Source: Mantamonas sphyraenae
Taxonomy: Eukaryota > CRuMs > Mantamonadidae
Direction of reading: 5' to 3'
Assembly (NCBI GenBank): GCA_026936335.1
Contig: JAPMXV010000008.1
Span: 1 to 64,000, forward strand
DNA: 64,000 nucleotides
Position 1 is the first letter of the stretch. Every line of letters starts with the position of its first letter. The translations under genes and the position numbers were made by a program. A model generated the notes under the pieces. The model worked only from the letters and a program-made list of their open reading frames with translations. It did no database searches and had not been told where the DNA came from. Positions 9,114-22,500 of the stretch are shown here, piece after piece.

Positions 9114-10442
9114 TCAAAGCTCACCCATCCCACTCAACACCTTCTCCACCATCTCGCCGTCCACTTCCCCCATCAACTTCCCTTGAAACATCCCCTGCGC
9201 GCCACCACCCTTCCCACCAATCAACTCCGCCAACGCCTTTGCCACATCCCTTGTCAACTTCTCCTGCGGCCCAGCCATCACGTACACCCCACTTGGCCCT
9301 CCGCCCCCACTTCCACCCTTGCCCTTTCCTTTTCCTCCCCCAGCCTGCTCATCCGAAATCCCCAAAACGCACACATCGCCTCGCGCACGCACAGCCCACG
9401 CAAACTCCTTCAAAAACTCCATGCTCGCCCCAGGCCGGTTCAAAAACACAGGCTCCCCGCTCTCGACGTCGTACCCTGCAGCAAGACTTTGCGCCAGCTC
9501 CGCTGCCAACGCCTTTGCCTTTTTCGCCTCGTCTCGCGCGCTCTGCTGCGCCTTGCCCACCAGCTCCACAATGTTCTCATTGCTTGTCGACAACATAGCA
9601 CGCAACGCCGCCTCGCGATCCAGCATCGCCTGCATGCGTTTCAGCACGCGTTGGCCGGCGACAAAGAACACGCGCACGCCTCCACGCGCCTTTTCCCATC
9701 CCAGGATCTTCAGGGCCAGCAGCGCGCCTGTTGTCTCTACGTGTGTCCCACAGCACGCGCAGTCGTCCACGCCCTCAATCACCACGTGGCGGTACGCGCC
9801 GTGCATGTTCGCCTTGCCCGTTTCTCCCTCCCCACCCTCTTCCACGATCGCCTGCACACTCCTTGCTTCCGCAATCACTGCGTTCACTCGTGTTTCTACC
9901 TCTGCCAGCGCCTCCTCGCTCACCTCCTTCACGTCGAGCTCCACGTCGCACTCGTTTGTGCCCAGGTTCCAGCTTGTCGTTTCCCACCCTTGCAGCTCGC
10001 GACAAACAGCACTCAGCAGATGCTGTGCACTATGCTGTTGAGTGTGGTCCACCCTGCGCTCTACGTCCACCGCCATCTGCACCACGCTTCCCTCCTCCAG
10101 CGGCCCATCCGCCAGATGAACAACAACCCCGTCCACACGCCCGCACCACATCAACTGCACCCCTCCAGCCGTCCCAAAGTCGGATGGCTGTCCTCCGCCC
10201 TCTGGAAACAGAACCGTGTCGTCAAAGCGCACCATCCAGCCTGGCTTGGCCCCTGCAAAGCGCGTGCCCTTCCAGCAATCCTCCATCTTCTTCTTCAGCA
10301 CCTTGTGCTCGCTCTTCTTCTTGTCAAACTTCCACGGCTCACACCCCACGACGGTCGCCTCGTACTCCCACTGGCGTGGTTTCAACTGTGCCAACACAAG
10401 CCCTTCTGCGGCCGCGTCCTGGTCTTCATTCACACTCGACAT
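9114..10442 (-). CDS. AARSD1: AARSD1-like alanyl-tRNA editing protein (AlaX family)
   Basis: A single exon of 442 residues from the ATG at 10442 (MSSVNEDQD); an upstream in-frame ATG near 10469 is possible. The family hydrolyses Ser or Gly wrongly attached to tRNA-Ala, in the cytosol, in trans to alanyl-tRNA synthetase. The first half carries the editing fold, with FDDTVLFPEGGGQPSD and the zinc-binding pair of motifs HTQQHSAQHLLSA and CACCGTHV. The second half has a helical stretch and a Gly/Lys-rich loop (GGGKGKGKGGSGGGG), then a DHHA1-like end (KLTRDVAKALAELIGGKGGG). Human AARSD1 is about 412 residues, so the length fits. It lies 76 bp downstream of the giant LamG gene on the same strand. 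Confidence 0.93.
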   Translation of the reverse strand: MSSVNEDQDAAAEGLVLAQLKPRQWEYEATVVGCEPWKFDKKKSEHKVLKKKMEDCWKGTRFAGAKPGWMVRFDDTVLFPEGGGQPSDFGTAGGVQLMWCGRVDGVVVHLADGPLEEGSVVQMAVDVERRVDHTQQHSAQHLLSAVCRELQGWETTSWNLGTNECDVELDVKEVSEEALAEVETRVNAVIAEARSVQAIVEEGGEGETGKANMHGAYRHVVIEGVDDCACCGTHVETTGALLALKILGWEKARGGVRVFFVAGQRVLKRMQAMLDREAALRAMLSTSNENIVELVGKAQQSARDEAKKAKALAAELAQSLAAGYDVESGEPVFLNRPGASMEFLKEFAWAVRARGDVCVLGISDEQAGGGKGKGKGGSGGGGPSGVYVMAGPQEKLTRDVAKALAELIGGKGGGAQGMFQGKLMGEVDGEMVEKVLSGMGEL

Positions 10443-10518
10443 TTGCTCTGCGATTTCCTTGCCACCCAAGCGCTTGTGATGTCACACCTCTCCTCCTTCA
10501 TTCCTCCATCTTCCATCA

Positions 10519-13500
10519 TCACGCGTGCACTGCTCCCTCCCTCACGACAAACTCCTCTACCTGCCCGCTCCATCGCTCCTGCCCGTCCACGTGTCCCGCG
10601 CCAATCACAACTGTGGCCTTGCCCACGCTTGCCTTCTCCGAAAACGCCACGGGCCACGCGCCCACCTGCTTGCCGTCCACCTCCACGCTCATCACACCCT
10701 TGCTTCCTTCACTTGGCACATACACCACGCGAAGCGTGTACTCCGCTTGCTTCTTCAGCGTCACGCCCGTCATCACGTACTGGCCCTTTGTACGCTGGCC
10801 GCACTGCATGCCGACCGCCATGTGGCCTCGATAGAAGCCCATGAACGGCCCTCCACAGCCACCCAGCGTAAACAGCGACTCCCATCCAGCAACGCCAAAC
10901 GCTCGCCCTGTCTTGACCTTCACGTCCACCGTAAAGCCGTACTCCAGCACCAGGCCCTTCATCGACACTGCGTCGCGAGCTGCCTTGAACAGACCACTCG
11001 TGTCCAGCCCCTTGGCAAGTGCAAATCCGTTGCCGTGCGTCTTCAACTGCACGCCGGGCCACACCGATGCACCGCTTGCCGCGTTGGTTTCCTCCTTTCC
11101 TCCCTTCCATGCCACTGCACTGCCCACGTCGTGACCATTCACTTGCGCCCATGCCTTCTGCGCCACAGTCGAACCAGCGATACGAAGCTGCACGCGCGCC
11201 CCTTCACCAGGCGCACGTCCTTCACAGCCGCTCCGTTCACCAACACCTGGCCACCTGCGTTCACACGCACGCCCAACGCGCCCTTTGACACAATGGTCTC
11301 GGCACCCGACCATTTCAGGTCGCTTTCCACCGTTTCGCCGTACGCACTCGCACGTGCGTCAGCCACCAGCACGGGTGTGTGCACTCCCGACCAAAGCGAC
11401 GCCTTGTTCACATGCACGCCCGCGCTGCCCACTGTGACGGCACTCAGCGCAGCCTTGCCGGTCAGCTCCACATCGCTCACGCCGCGTCGCACACCGTTCA
11501 CAAAAACGTGTGCCTTGCCACCTGCAAACACCACGCTCAGCTCGTAGCGACTCTTGGTGCGCAGCTGCACATCCGTCGTTGCCACCTTGCCGCACGCAAT
11601 GCCCACAACCACTGCGCCATCGTGCATCGCCACCATCGCTCCACCACATCCATACGCCACAAGGTTCGCCTTGCCCTTCACAGACGCACCCGTGGTCACG
11701 TCCACACTCACAGTCACGCCCTGCTTGCGCACCGCATCCCACTCCACAGTATCCACGTTGGCTCCGCCCAGCTCGGCCCCAGGCCCTTCCGCAGGCACGC
11801 GCAGTCCGACCTTGGCTTCCTTTGGCGCCTTGCCCTTGCAGCGCAGTGCCTCTCGGCCGTCCATGTACACAACCACGTCTCCGCCTGCGCCATACAGCGC
11901 ATCCACACGCACGGGCGCAGCAGCCACAAGTTGCAGCTGTCCAGCCTTGCCGTTGCATCCAGGCACAGGCCAGCTCTTCTCGCCACGCAAGCCGGTCCAC
12001 GTCGCCGTGGCTCCGCGCTCTCCAGCGTCGCCTGCCTGCTCACGTACGTAAGACACGCCTGCACGCCACGTGGCGCTGTGCACCTGCACCGCCTCGTTCG
12101 CTCCGCTGGCCTTGACACGCGCTCTCGTTGCGTCCAGCGTCTGCGCGAGGTCAAGCACGCTGCTGTGTGCACCGTCCATCTCGAGCACAACCTTGCTCTG
12201 GCTCACACTCAGCGACAGCGTCACACGAGTGTTGGCCAGCACGGGTGCACGCGACGCAATTGTCTTGCCTGCAACACGCACCGCCCACATGCCCTCCTTC
12301 GACACAGTCAAGTCCACAGGCGACTCTTTCATCAGCGACCACGTCTTGGACGCCGCCGCGATGTCACGCACAGTCACATCCACCTCCAGCTCGCTACCAA
12401 AGCGAGCATCCACCAGACTGTCCAGCGTGCGCACCGCCTCCAACTTCTGGTTGGGCCACACGGGCGACAGCACCACACCGCGCGCGTATGTCAACGAGTA
12501 CACATGCCCGTGGAACAGCTCACGGCCGTCCAAGTGCCCTGCACCCACAACTGCGTCGCGGCCCTTGTGCTGACGCACCCACGCGCCAAAGTCCTTCTCC
12601 ACACGACGGTACACTTCGTCGCCATTGACAAGCACCAGCAGCAGACCCGTGCGAGCGTACCACACCGCACGAAGCTCGGCGCGAGTGCCCGGACGCATCG
12701 TCACGCCCGTCGACACCATGCGCTTGCACTGCACGCCAAAGCGCACGTCCATGTTGTACACGCCAAACATGGGGCTGTTGCAATCGAAGCTGCCCACACT
12801 CTGCCACCTGTGGCTGCGCATCGGCATGCGCACGTCCGCCACAACCGTGAATCCTTCGTCGGAGCCGCACACCTCCGCCACACTCAGCGCCGTGCGCCTC
12901 TTCTCCATTACCGCGGCTGTCTTGGCTCCCTTCAAGTGCACAAAGCGTTCGCCTCCGCCAGTCACACCTGCACTCAGCTGCACCTGTGACACACCGGCCA
13001 CCTTGGCTGCATCCAGCCATCCAGAAGACGGCGCTGCAAACTCCAGCTTCTGCGGCGTCTTGGTCACATCCACACCGGACATGCGCATGGTCAGCGTGTT
13101 GCCAAACAACACTGCTTCCACCACGGCCTCTACACCCTTGGGGACCACCAGATGTGTTGCCACGCGGCCTCCGCCGCGCACTCCCACCGACAGGCCCGGC
13201 GCCTCCGTAGGTCCACTCTCCATGTACGGCATTCCTTCCGAACCCACAATGCGCACCGCTTCACCGCCACGCACGCGTGCACGCAGCACAAAGCCCACCG
13301 GGCGGGCACCAAAACGCTCCAGCAGCGACTCTGCCCTGCTTCCGGGCACCAGTGCACGCTGCACCTCAAACGCACGCACGTACGGGTACATGCGCAGCAT
13401 GTGAACCACACCGTGCCACGTCTCGCGCCCGTTTGCATATCCTGCACCCGCCACAACGCGCACGTGTTTGCGCGAGTCAAACTTCACGGCGCGGCACGCC

Positions 13501-16500
13501 ACAAACTTGCCCTGCAAGCGGAAGCAGTACTTGCCTGCGTAGAAACTGACCTGCAGGTGGTAGCGACCACCATATTGCAGCACGGTGCCCGTGTGCGGCG
13601 TCTGTCGCGAATCGCACTGCACACCCACACGAAGCTCGTGCCGCCCACCTCCCATCGTACGCATACCAATCAGAGGCGAGCCGCACTCGCCGCCAAGGAA
13701 CACTTCCCACGCCTCGCTGCCGTCACCCACAGTCACATACGCCTCCACGCTGAATCCGTACGTTGCCGACGCAAGCGCGTGCATGTCCACCTTCTTTGCC
13801 CACTCTCGGATCGCGCCGGCCTTGCTGTTGCTCTCCATCAGCGCATACTCTGTGTGCTCCTTCACCGTCTCTGCGCGCTCGCCTCCGCTCACGCGCACCC
13901 ACGTCACCTTGCCGTCCAGCGAGTGGCCAATCTGCACATCACCGCTGCTGCTTGCGCTCCCTGCTGCAAGGGTGCCCTTCACCACGCCAACCAGCTGCTC
14001 GTTCACAAACACACGCGTGGCGCCGTCGCGGTACGAAAACACCATGCGGTAGCGCGCAAGCGGCTGCAGCACAAAGCCCAGGCTCACTCTGCTTTCCTTC
14101 TTGCAGCTCAGGCCCATGACCACCTCCCCTTCCTTCTCCACGCTCACGTACAGTCCGCCGCATCCACGCGAGTACTGCAGCAGGTATCCCGTCTTGCGCG
14201 TTACCTGCTCGCCCGTGCGCACGTCCATGCTTACAGACATGCCCAGTTTGCTCGCCAGCAGCGTCTTGGTGGACACCCATCCGTCCGTCTTGCCACCTGT
14301 CGCCGAACGCACGACACCGCCGTCGCTGCGCACAGTGCCCTCGTGCAGTGTCCACTCGCTCCACGACACTCGCAAAGGCACGACCAGGCCGCTGCTCACA
14401 TACGCACGCAACACCGCCTTGCCCGTGCTCACCTGCGCATCCTCCAGCGGACTCTTGACACCAACAGACACGCTCTCTCGCAGTTCGTCGTTCACGTACA
14501 CGGCCGCCGTTTGCTGCGCCCCATCCACCAACACATCCAACCACGCTCGTCCTGTCATCACGGGCTCCCGTGTGCACGACTCGCTCTCACGCGCGCCGCG
14601 GACGCACACGTGTCCATGCGACGACGCGCGCACACGCAGACCCTTGCTCTCCACAAACGTACCCTCGCCGCTCACTTCGGCAGACACTGTGAAGCGTGCG
14701 CCAACGCCTGTCACACGCGTTGAGCGTGTCCCAGACGTGCTCAGCTCCTTCTGCACGTGCGCTTCCATCGTCTCCACGCCCGAACGCACAGCCAACGACT
14801 GAATGCGTCCTCGGAACGCGTCGCTTCCCACGTACACGCGCGCCAGCGTACCAGGCACAAGCGCACGCAGATTCAGCGGAGATCCGTGCACGTGGCGAGC
14901 GTTTGCAAACACATGCACACGTGCCGTCGGTTTCGACAGCACCACCTTCAGCGTCACCGTCTCGCCATCCACCTTCCAGCGCATCGCCTCCGATCCAACC
15001 ATCAACTGGCCGTCCTGCAGATACACACGCGGCAATACGCCAGACGGGTCTTCCAGCAGCATCTGGCGACCCTTGGTCACTCCGCTCTCTGCATGCATGC
15101 CCGCAAGCTGCATCTCGATCGTTGCTCCCTCTGGCGCAAATCGCGCTCCCAGGCGCACGTTGCGATACTCCACGCGCTCACGGGCTCCAATCGGTTCCGT
15201 CACGCGCAGCGCCGTCAGCGGAGGCAGAGGGATCTGTTCGCCACTGCCCAGCGACGCCGCAAAGATGTCCCCGCCACGGAATCGCTCTTCGCCCTTCACA
15301 TTGCTTCCAAAGGCAATCTTGTCCAGGCCCGCGCTGGCCTCGTTCAGTCCTTGCAGCTGGATCGACCCGCCAAGCTGTGCGCCGTTCACAAAAACCCGCG
15401 CCACGTCGTCCTTGACCACCACATCCAGCTCAAACGCAATGATGTTTGGCAGGTGGGCATGCAGCACCTCTGGCGCACTCTTGCACTGTGTAAAGACACG
15501 CAGCGTGTGCGCGTAGATGCCCACCGCCAGGCCCTTGCACGGCAGAGACATCAGCGTGTTCCACCCACCGTCTGATGACTTGACAAAGTGGGCGTGGAAC
15601 GTCACCGCCCCGTTGCCCGCCTTGCGCATCGACTCCCACGACGGCATCGCCATCACAGCGTGCTCTCCGTGGCTCAGCTTCTTGCCCAGTGTCACGCCCG
15701 TCCACGCAGGCGCCCTTCGCACGCCTGCAAACAGCTCCACTTGTGTAGCTGCACTCTTCACCTCCACCTTGCCCAGCTGGAAAGTGTGTGGCGTCGCAAC
15801 CACACGCTTCACCGCCACGTTGTCCACCGTGCGCATCTTGCGCCCGTTCAGGAACGATGTCACGGTCGCATGCTTCTTGCTCTGCGGTACCTTTACGTGC
15901 ACTGCCAGCGATTCCTGGACGCCCGCGCGTGCATACACACCCAAGCGCACCAGATCGCTCTCGGCGCCGCACTGCAGGCCAAGCACGTACTCGTTGTCCA
16001 ACACGCCCAGCTGCACCGCGCCACACTCTTCGCCACGCACCACGCTCGCAATGCCCTCCTTCGCGTCCGCCACGACGGTCGCCTCCATGCTCCACCCGCC
16101 CAATGAGCGCGTCAAACGCGCCGTATCGGTTACCACGCTTGCCCCGGACGCCAAAACGCTGTTCTCCACAGTCGTGCTCGACCCTTCTTGAATCTCGACG
16201 CTGTGCAGCGTGCCCAAGAAGCGCTCGCTGTTGCCTTCCAGGCTAGACCCAAGCACCACACGGTCGGCCTGCGTCATGGACGACATCGACAAGCCCTTGG
16301 GCGTCGCAAACGTGTTGCCTGCTCGGCGGTGGTCCACGTACACGGTCCATTCGTTGGCCGCGGCATCGTACGTCAGCGTCATGCGCGTGTTCTTCTTCGG
16401 GTGCACTCCAGTCGCGTGTACCGCACCGCACTGCGTACCCACAACAAGCTCGCCTCGTCGCAGCGCGACCATCAGCGACTTGCACGGGCCGGCAAGCAGC

Positions 16501-19500
16501 ACTTGCCACGCAGGCTGTCCGCCGTCACGCAAACTCAGCGTAAACGTCATCCCAAAGCCAACCTTGCTGCGCAGGATGGCACGCAGCGCATCCCACGCCT
16601 TGCCCTGCAGCGTCTGCACGCCCACTGGGCTCCACGCAAGGCGACGCGATTCCTTGGGCACAATCATGCCCCTGCTCACGCGTCCTTCCTCGACCACACC
16701 TGAAAACTGGCCACCCACAGTGACCGTCTCGCCCGCATGGTGCGCCGCACTGCCCTCGGGCAGCGTGCCCTCGTCCATCAGCCATCCGTTGACAAACCAG
16801 TACACGCGCTGTCCGCCATGCACCACATCCACCTTGGCCACCGTCTTTGCCGCCAGCTTGCCCGCCATGCCGTGCATCACGTTGCCCACCTCCTTCTCCT
16901 TGCACGCCACGCTCACGTACGGCTTGCCACGCACAAATCCGCCCACCAGCGAGCCACATGCACCGCCAAACAGCTTTTCCTTTGCCTTTTCCTCGTTGCC
17001 CATGCGCACAACAAACGTGTACGTAAGGCCCTTGCGCAGCTTGCCGTGCAAAGCCACGCGCAACGACTTGCCTGCGGCCACCCTTGGCACATCCACGTGT
17101 GATTTCTGTTTGCGCACGTACCTGTACCGCGCCTCCATGTGCACCCTGTCCACCTGACCGCTAAACCTGTGCGCTCCGCTGTCCGCGCCCGCGCCGAGCA
17201 GCAGCGTTGTGCCACGCCAGCCACGCACATCAACATGCACGCGCTGCACACGTTCGCTGTTTCCGTCCAACTCCACGTCCACTGCGCCGCCAAAGCCGCG
17301 CAGTGTCACCGTGTGTGTCGTGTCCGGCAGCAGGCGAAGGTGCGGCACCTCGCTCGGTGCACCTCCGGCACACCCATTGCCCACAAGCACCCGGTTGCCA
17401 CGCAGTGCCACAAGCACACCCATGGCGCATCCGGGCACGCCCACAATCGTCTGCACTGCGTCTCCTTTGCATGCGCCGCTCTCGATGCGCACAGACATCG
17501 TCCAGCCGTACACAGAGGACACGGCCGTTTCCAATGCACTCTTCACCTTCAGGTTGCGATACATGCCCGCCTTCTTCAGTGCCTTGCGGACAGTCCATTT
17601 CTCTTTCTGAGGCACGTGTGCGCGCAACGCACCGCCGAGCCACAGCGAGTGGATGGTGCCTCCAAATGCTTGCGTGTCGCTCCCACTGGTGCGTCGCACG
17701 CCGCCCACCACAATGGACTTGTCGCATGCCCACGGCTTTGGCGAAAACCCGCTTGTCTTGCGCCACAACACGCGGCCGTTCAGAGCCAGCGTCACCTGTC
17801 CGCCAAATGCGTCGACTTGCACAAGCACGCGCTTGCCAGCAGGCACAGGCACGCCCTCAAACAGCGCCGCGTCCGACTTGCCGTCGCTCACACGCCACAC
17901 GCCGTTCAACAACAAAAAGTGCGGAAACACGCAACCCGGCCCGCTCAGAAGAAACTGCTCGCCATGCAACTTGCTCGGCACAGTCACGTCTGCAACAATC
18001 GACCATCCCTGCAGTGTGTTCAGGCCGCGCAACAGCAGCGCCACGTTGTTCTGCACATGCCTGTGTTTCAGCGCGCTGCCCTTCTTCACGAACCAAGCTC
18101 CGCGTGCATTGCCCGGCTCAAGCGCACGTGCAAACACGGCAAACTCTTCCACGTCGCCCTGGAACAGCGCGCCCTTCAGGTACGCCTCTCCTCCGCCGAT
18201 TGTGAAGCGCGACGTGTCGCCAAGGCGCAGGTTGAGCACCGTAGTGCCCACCCGTTGCCTGTTCACGTACGCCGTCACGTGTCCTCCGTAATACACAAGG
18301 TCCACAGACACGCGCGCGCCGTGCAAAGACAGCAACTTGCCCATGTCCATGCCCTTCAGCGCACGCACCGTCCCGCATGTGCTGCCAAACTCCATCACGC
18401 CTCTACGCATCTGCACAAGCAAGTTGCCGCACTTTTCGGCGGCGACAACAATCATCGCCTGCTCCTTTGTGTAGCTCGCTTTGTCCTTCGGCAGCGTCAG
18501 GGTCATTTGCACCGTCATGCCATACACGCTTGTCGCCAGCGAGTGCGTGTCCACCTGCGGCGTGCGCGTAGGCGATCCGGACTTGACGCGCTCGTCCAGC
18601 TTCCATGCACTGCCCAGCGGCGGTGAAAACACTCCACGCCACACCTGGCCGCTGTGTACCTGCGACGACACCGACGGCCTGTACGTACTGGTGACAAACT
18701 TCTCCGACAGCACAGACGTGTATCGCAGCTGGTCGTTCACATACACGTACAGCGTGTGGTCCTTGTACACCAGTGTCACAAGTACACGCTGGTCCCATGC
18801 CACACGCGCCCCACTGCTCTTCATCTGCTTGCACGCAACGCCGGCTTCCCACACGCCCTCGGCATTCACGCCCAATGCAAGCGTGCCACACGGTCCTCCC
18901 AACACAGACACGGCGCTGCCCACCATGCCACGTGGCGTCACGTCCACCTCTGCGGTGAAGCCGTACTCTGTGCCCACGTACTTGCTCATCTGCACCGAAC
19001 CCATGCCTGCCTTCAGCACAACCATCGTGTCCGCAGGGCTGTGCTTCCCGTCTGCAAAGTGCACATCCAGCACCTTGCCCGACCACACATGTGCGCCCTG
19101 CGTGTTTGATGCACCCACTACGAGCGTGCCTGTGCGCGCCAGTCCGAGCGTCGACACGGAGAAGCGCGCTTCGGAACGTCCGTCCAGGAACAGCTCGGCC
19201 ACGCCGTTTTGATACACAATCGTCACACGGTACACCGTCGACCCGCGCACATCCACGCCCGACGAAACCATGTCCGAGCACGTCAGTCCAAACGCAAGCG
19301 TGCCCTGCTCGATGCCCATCTGAGGCATGCCGCAGCTCGTGCCGCTAAACACCATCTGCGTGCCCTTGGACACATCGTGGCTGAAGCCCGTGCGCACACG
19401 CACCGTCACCGTGAATCCTTCCACGCCGCCAAAGTACGTGTCCACATCCAGTGCCTTTGCCACGCGGTGGAACTTGCCCGTCGCCACGCTCGTTCCCAAC

Positions 19501-22500
19501 TGCCATGGCACGCAAACGCTCACCTGACACGGTTCACGCTTCTCCGTCTCACCACACGCACGTCCGCCGTGTGCGGCCTCCACCAAAATGCGACGTGTGC
19601 TGATCAGCTCGCCCTTGCCGCAGCTGCGCGAGCACTTTTGCGTCGCCCACTCGCCCATCTTGCAATCTACCGGACACGGCTTCTTGTTGCACACCTCGTT
19701 GCGTACAAGCGCACCGCAGCCTTTGCCGGCGCCCACAGCAGGCACAATCACCTTGCGCACCATGCGCTGCACGCCACCGCCGCACGCTTTGTTGCACTCG
19801 CCTACGGGCTTCCAATGGCTCGCACGGCAGTCTTGCTTGTGCGGCGGATGCACACCGGTGCTCACGCGCACCTGCTCCACCCACGGGTGCATCACCTCGG
19901 TCGCATCGGCACGCAGACGCGCCCATCCGTCCCCAAGGAACACGGCCGCTTGCTTGTGCCCACCCACGTACACCTGCGCCATCCCGTGGGCGTAGGTCAA
20001 CACAATCGTCTTGCGTTGACTCAGTGCACGCACGCCGTTTTCGATGCGCACGCCGGGGCGCCTGCAACGCTTCGTCAGCTCCAATGCGTTGCCCACCACA
20101 TGCACGTCCAACGTGTCGCACGTCGCGCCGTGCATCAGTGTGTGCTTTCCGGCACTCACCGACTTGAGTGTCATGTGCAGCGTGTATCCAGACGGGCTGC
20201 TGGCAAGGGTGTCCAGAGCCACGTGCGTGCGACGCACCCAATCCGTAACACGCTGCTCCGCGTTGTACTCCCACTGGCGCACCGGCACCTCCATGCCCTG
20301 CCTCACACACACGCGTCGCAGCACACCGCCCCAAGGCGACGCTCCTCCGCCCTCTGATCCAAAGATGACGTCCCGCGCATCGCGAGGCAGCTCCAGCAGC
20401 TTTGTGCCCTTCACCCACGCACCCGCCACGCGTCCGCCGTCCACAAACACGGCCATGCGCTGAGCTGCACGGTCAAACACAAACGACAATGTGTACGTGC
20501 GTCGTGCCTGCAGCGCCACGCCCAGATCCTGGATCGCGCCGCAATTGATGCCGGCCACAAGGCGGCCTTCGCGCGTGCCCATAAACACCTGGCCACACCC
20601 TCCGCTCACCACCGTCTGCCATCCACGCATCGTGTTGCCCGTTTTCACAGACGCCGTGATTGTGAAGCCACGCTGGTCGTGCCACAGACCCGTCGAGTCC
20701 ACCTCGTTCCATGTTTTGCGCTGCCCGCACAGTGGGCGCATGGGCGCATGCACTCCTGTTTGGATGTCCGACGAAACCACGCCGCCCTTCCACCTGCCCT
20801 GGCCTCGCTCGTTGCCTGCTCCCACCACCAGATAGTGCGAGTTGTACATCAGCTTGCCAAGGTCCCCAACCTCCTTCTCTCCCACCGGTTCGCCGTCCAC
20901 AAACACACGCAGTGTGCCGCTGGCGTACGTCAAAACAATGTGGGCTCGCGTGTGTGCGCTCAGGCGCGCACGTGTCACAAGGCGCACGCCACGGCAGCGA
21001 ACATCCACGTACAGCTGCATGGCCGCCGTCGTGTACACTTCCAGCGTTCCGCAGTCGCCTCCAAACACAGACTGTGAATCACCTCGTGCTTCGGCAACAT
21101 CCACGAGCGCAGACAAGGTGAACCCACGCGCGCCAAATCCGCGCCAAGGGTACCCTGTCCGCGTCACGCGCACGTACCCACCGCGCTTCAGCGCCTTGGC
21201 CACCAACGGCCAATGGGCATGTGGCACGGCGGCGCCCAACATCAAACGCGCATGAGACACGCTACCGTGCCACTTCCACGACGTGCCCGATGTCCCCGCG
21301 GATCCAAGGAACGGTCGCGACACAGCCGTGCTGGCCGAGCGCTGCCGCAGCGCAGCCACAGCCACGCGTGCACCGTCCACAAACAGCACCGCCTTGGTCT
21401 GGGTCACCTGAAGAGTCAGTTGCACACGCTTGCCCCACGGCACCGCGTACGCAAACATCGTCGCCGACGAGTGGCCCGGCACGTCATACCCGAGTTTGCC
21501 GTGGCGCACATAAAAGTGCGGCACCCCGCGCCCGCCAGCCAGGATCGCCTGGCCCGACAGTGTGCGTCCGGAGAACTGCACTTCCGCCTCAAACGTAAAG
21601 CCTTCGCTCGTGTACGCCGACCAGTCGATCGCAGTGCGCACGTGCAAAGGACGACCCGGACGCGCAGACTCGCCGCGTGGCGTCAGCACTTGCGACACGC
21701 CACCCAAACTCCCGCACGCGGGCTCCACGTCCATCAGGTCGTGCAGAGCACCGCGTGTCAGCTCCTGGCCCGCATACACCTGCAAGCCAGCCACCACGCC
21801 ACGTCCAGAGCCACCCATCACCCACGGCGAAAAGCAACCCAAGGCCTGAGCACCAATGTTGGTCTTGGCGCTGCACACCTCCTTGCCGTTCACGTAACCG
21901 CGTGTACCACGAGGTCCAATCACAACCGCAAGGTGGTGGAACTTCTTTGGCGACAGATGGCCCGTCGAGCATCCCGGTGCAAGCTGCACCTCGCTCCCGC
22001 GCTGGTGGATGTGCACTCCACAGCGCGCCACGAGCGTGCCCTTGTCCACACGTGCCGTCGGTCTGAACCACAGCGCCACGGTGCCCGTGCTCCCTGTCGC
22101 GGCCGTCGTCCACTTGTTCCCCAGCTTTCGGCCCTCGTGGGCACTCGCACAACGGCGCATCAGCGTCGTCGGACTCGCCAGCACGGTCATCTCCAGCACA
22201 GACTCTGCGTCACCTCCGTTCTTGGCCGCCTCCGCCACATACTTGCCTCCGGCCACGCGCACGTTTCGTGCACCGTGGCCCAGACTCAGACGCACGCTCG
22301 ATGGAGACACAACCTCCGCCTCCATCACGCTCGCCTCGCTCGGCGCACCTCCCGTTGCTGCCATCTCCCCCTTGGCCCCTGCACGCACCACGCCGCCTGT
22401 CTTTTCGTCCACAAGCACAAACCGCTTCGACGAATGGCCCACCATCCGCACACGCAGGGCACGCGCTCCGGCAAGTGCCGTCTTTGCAAGCAGACTGCGC

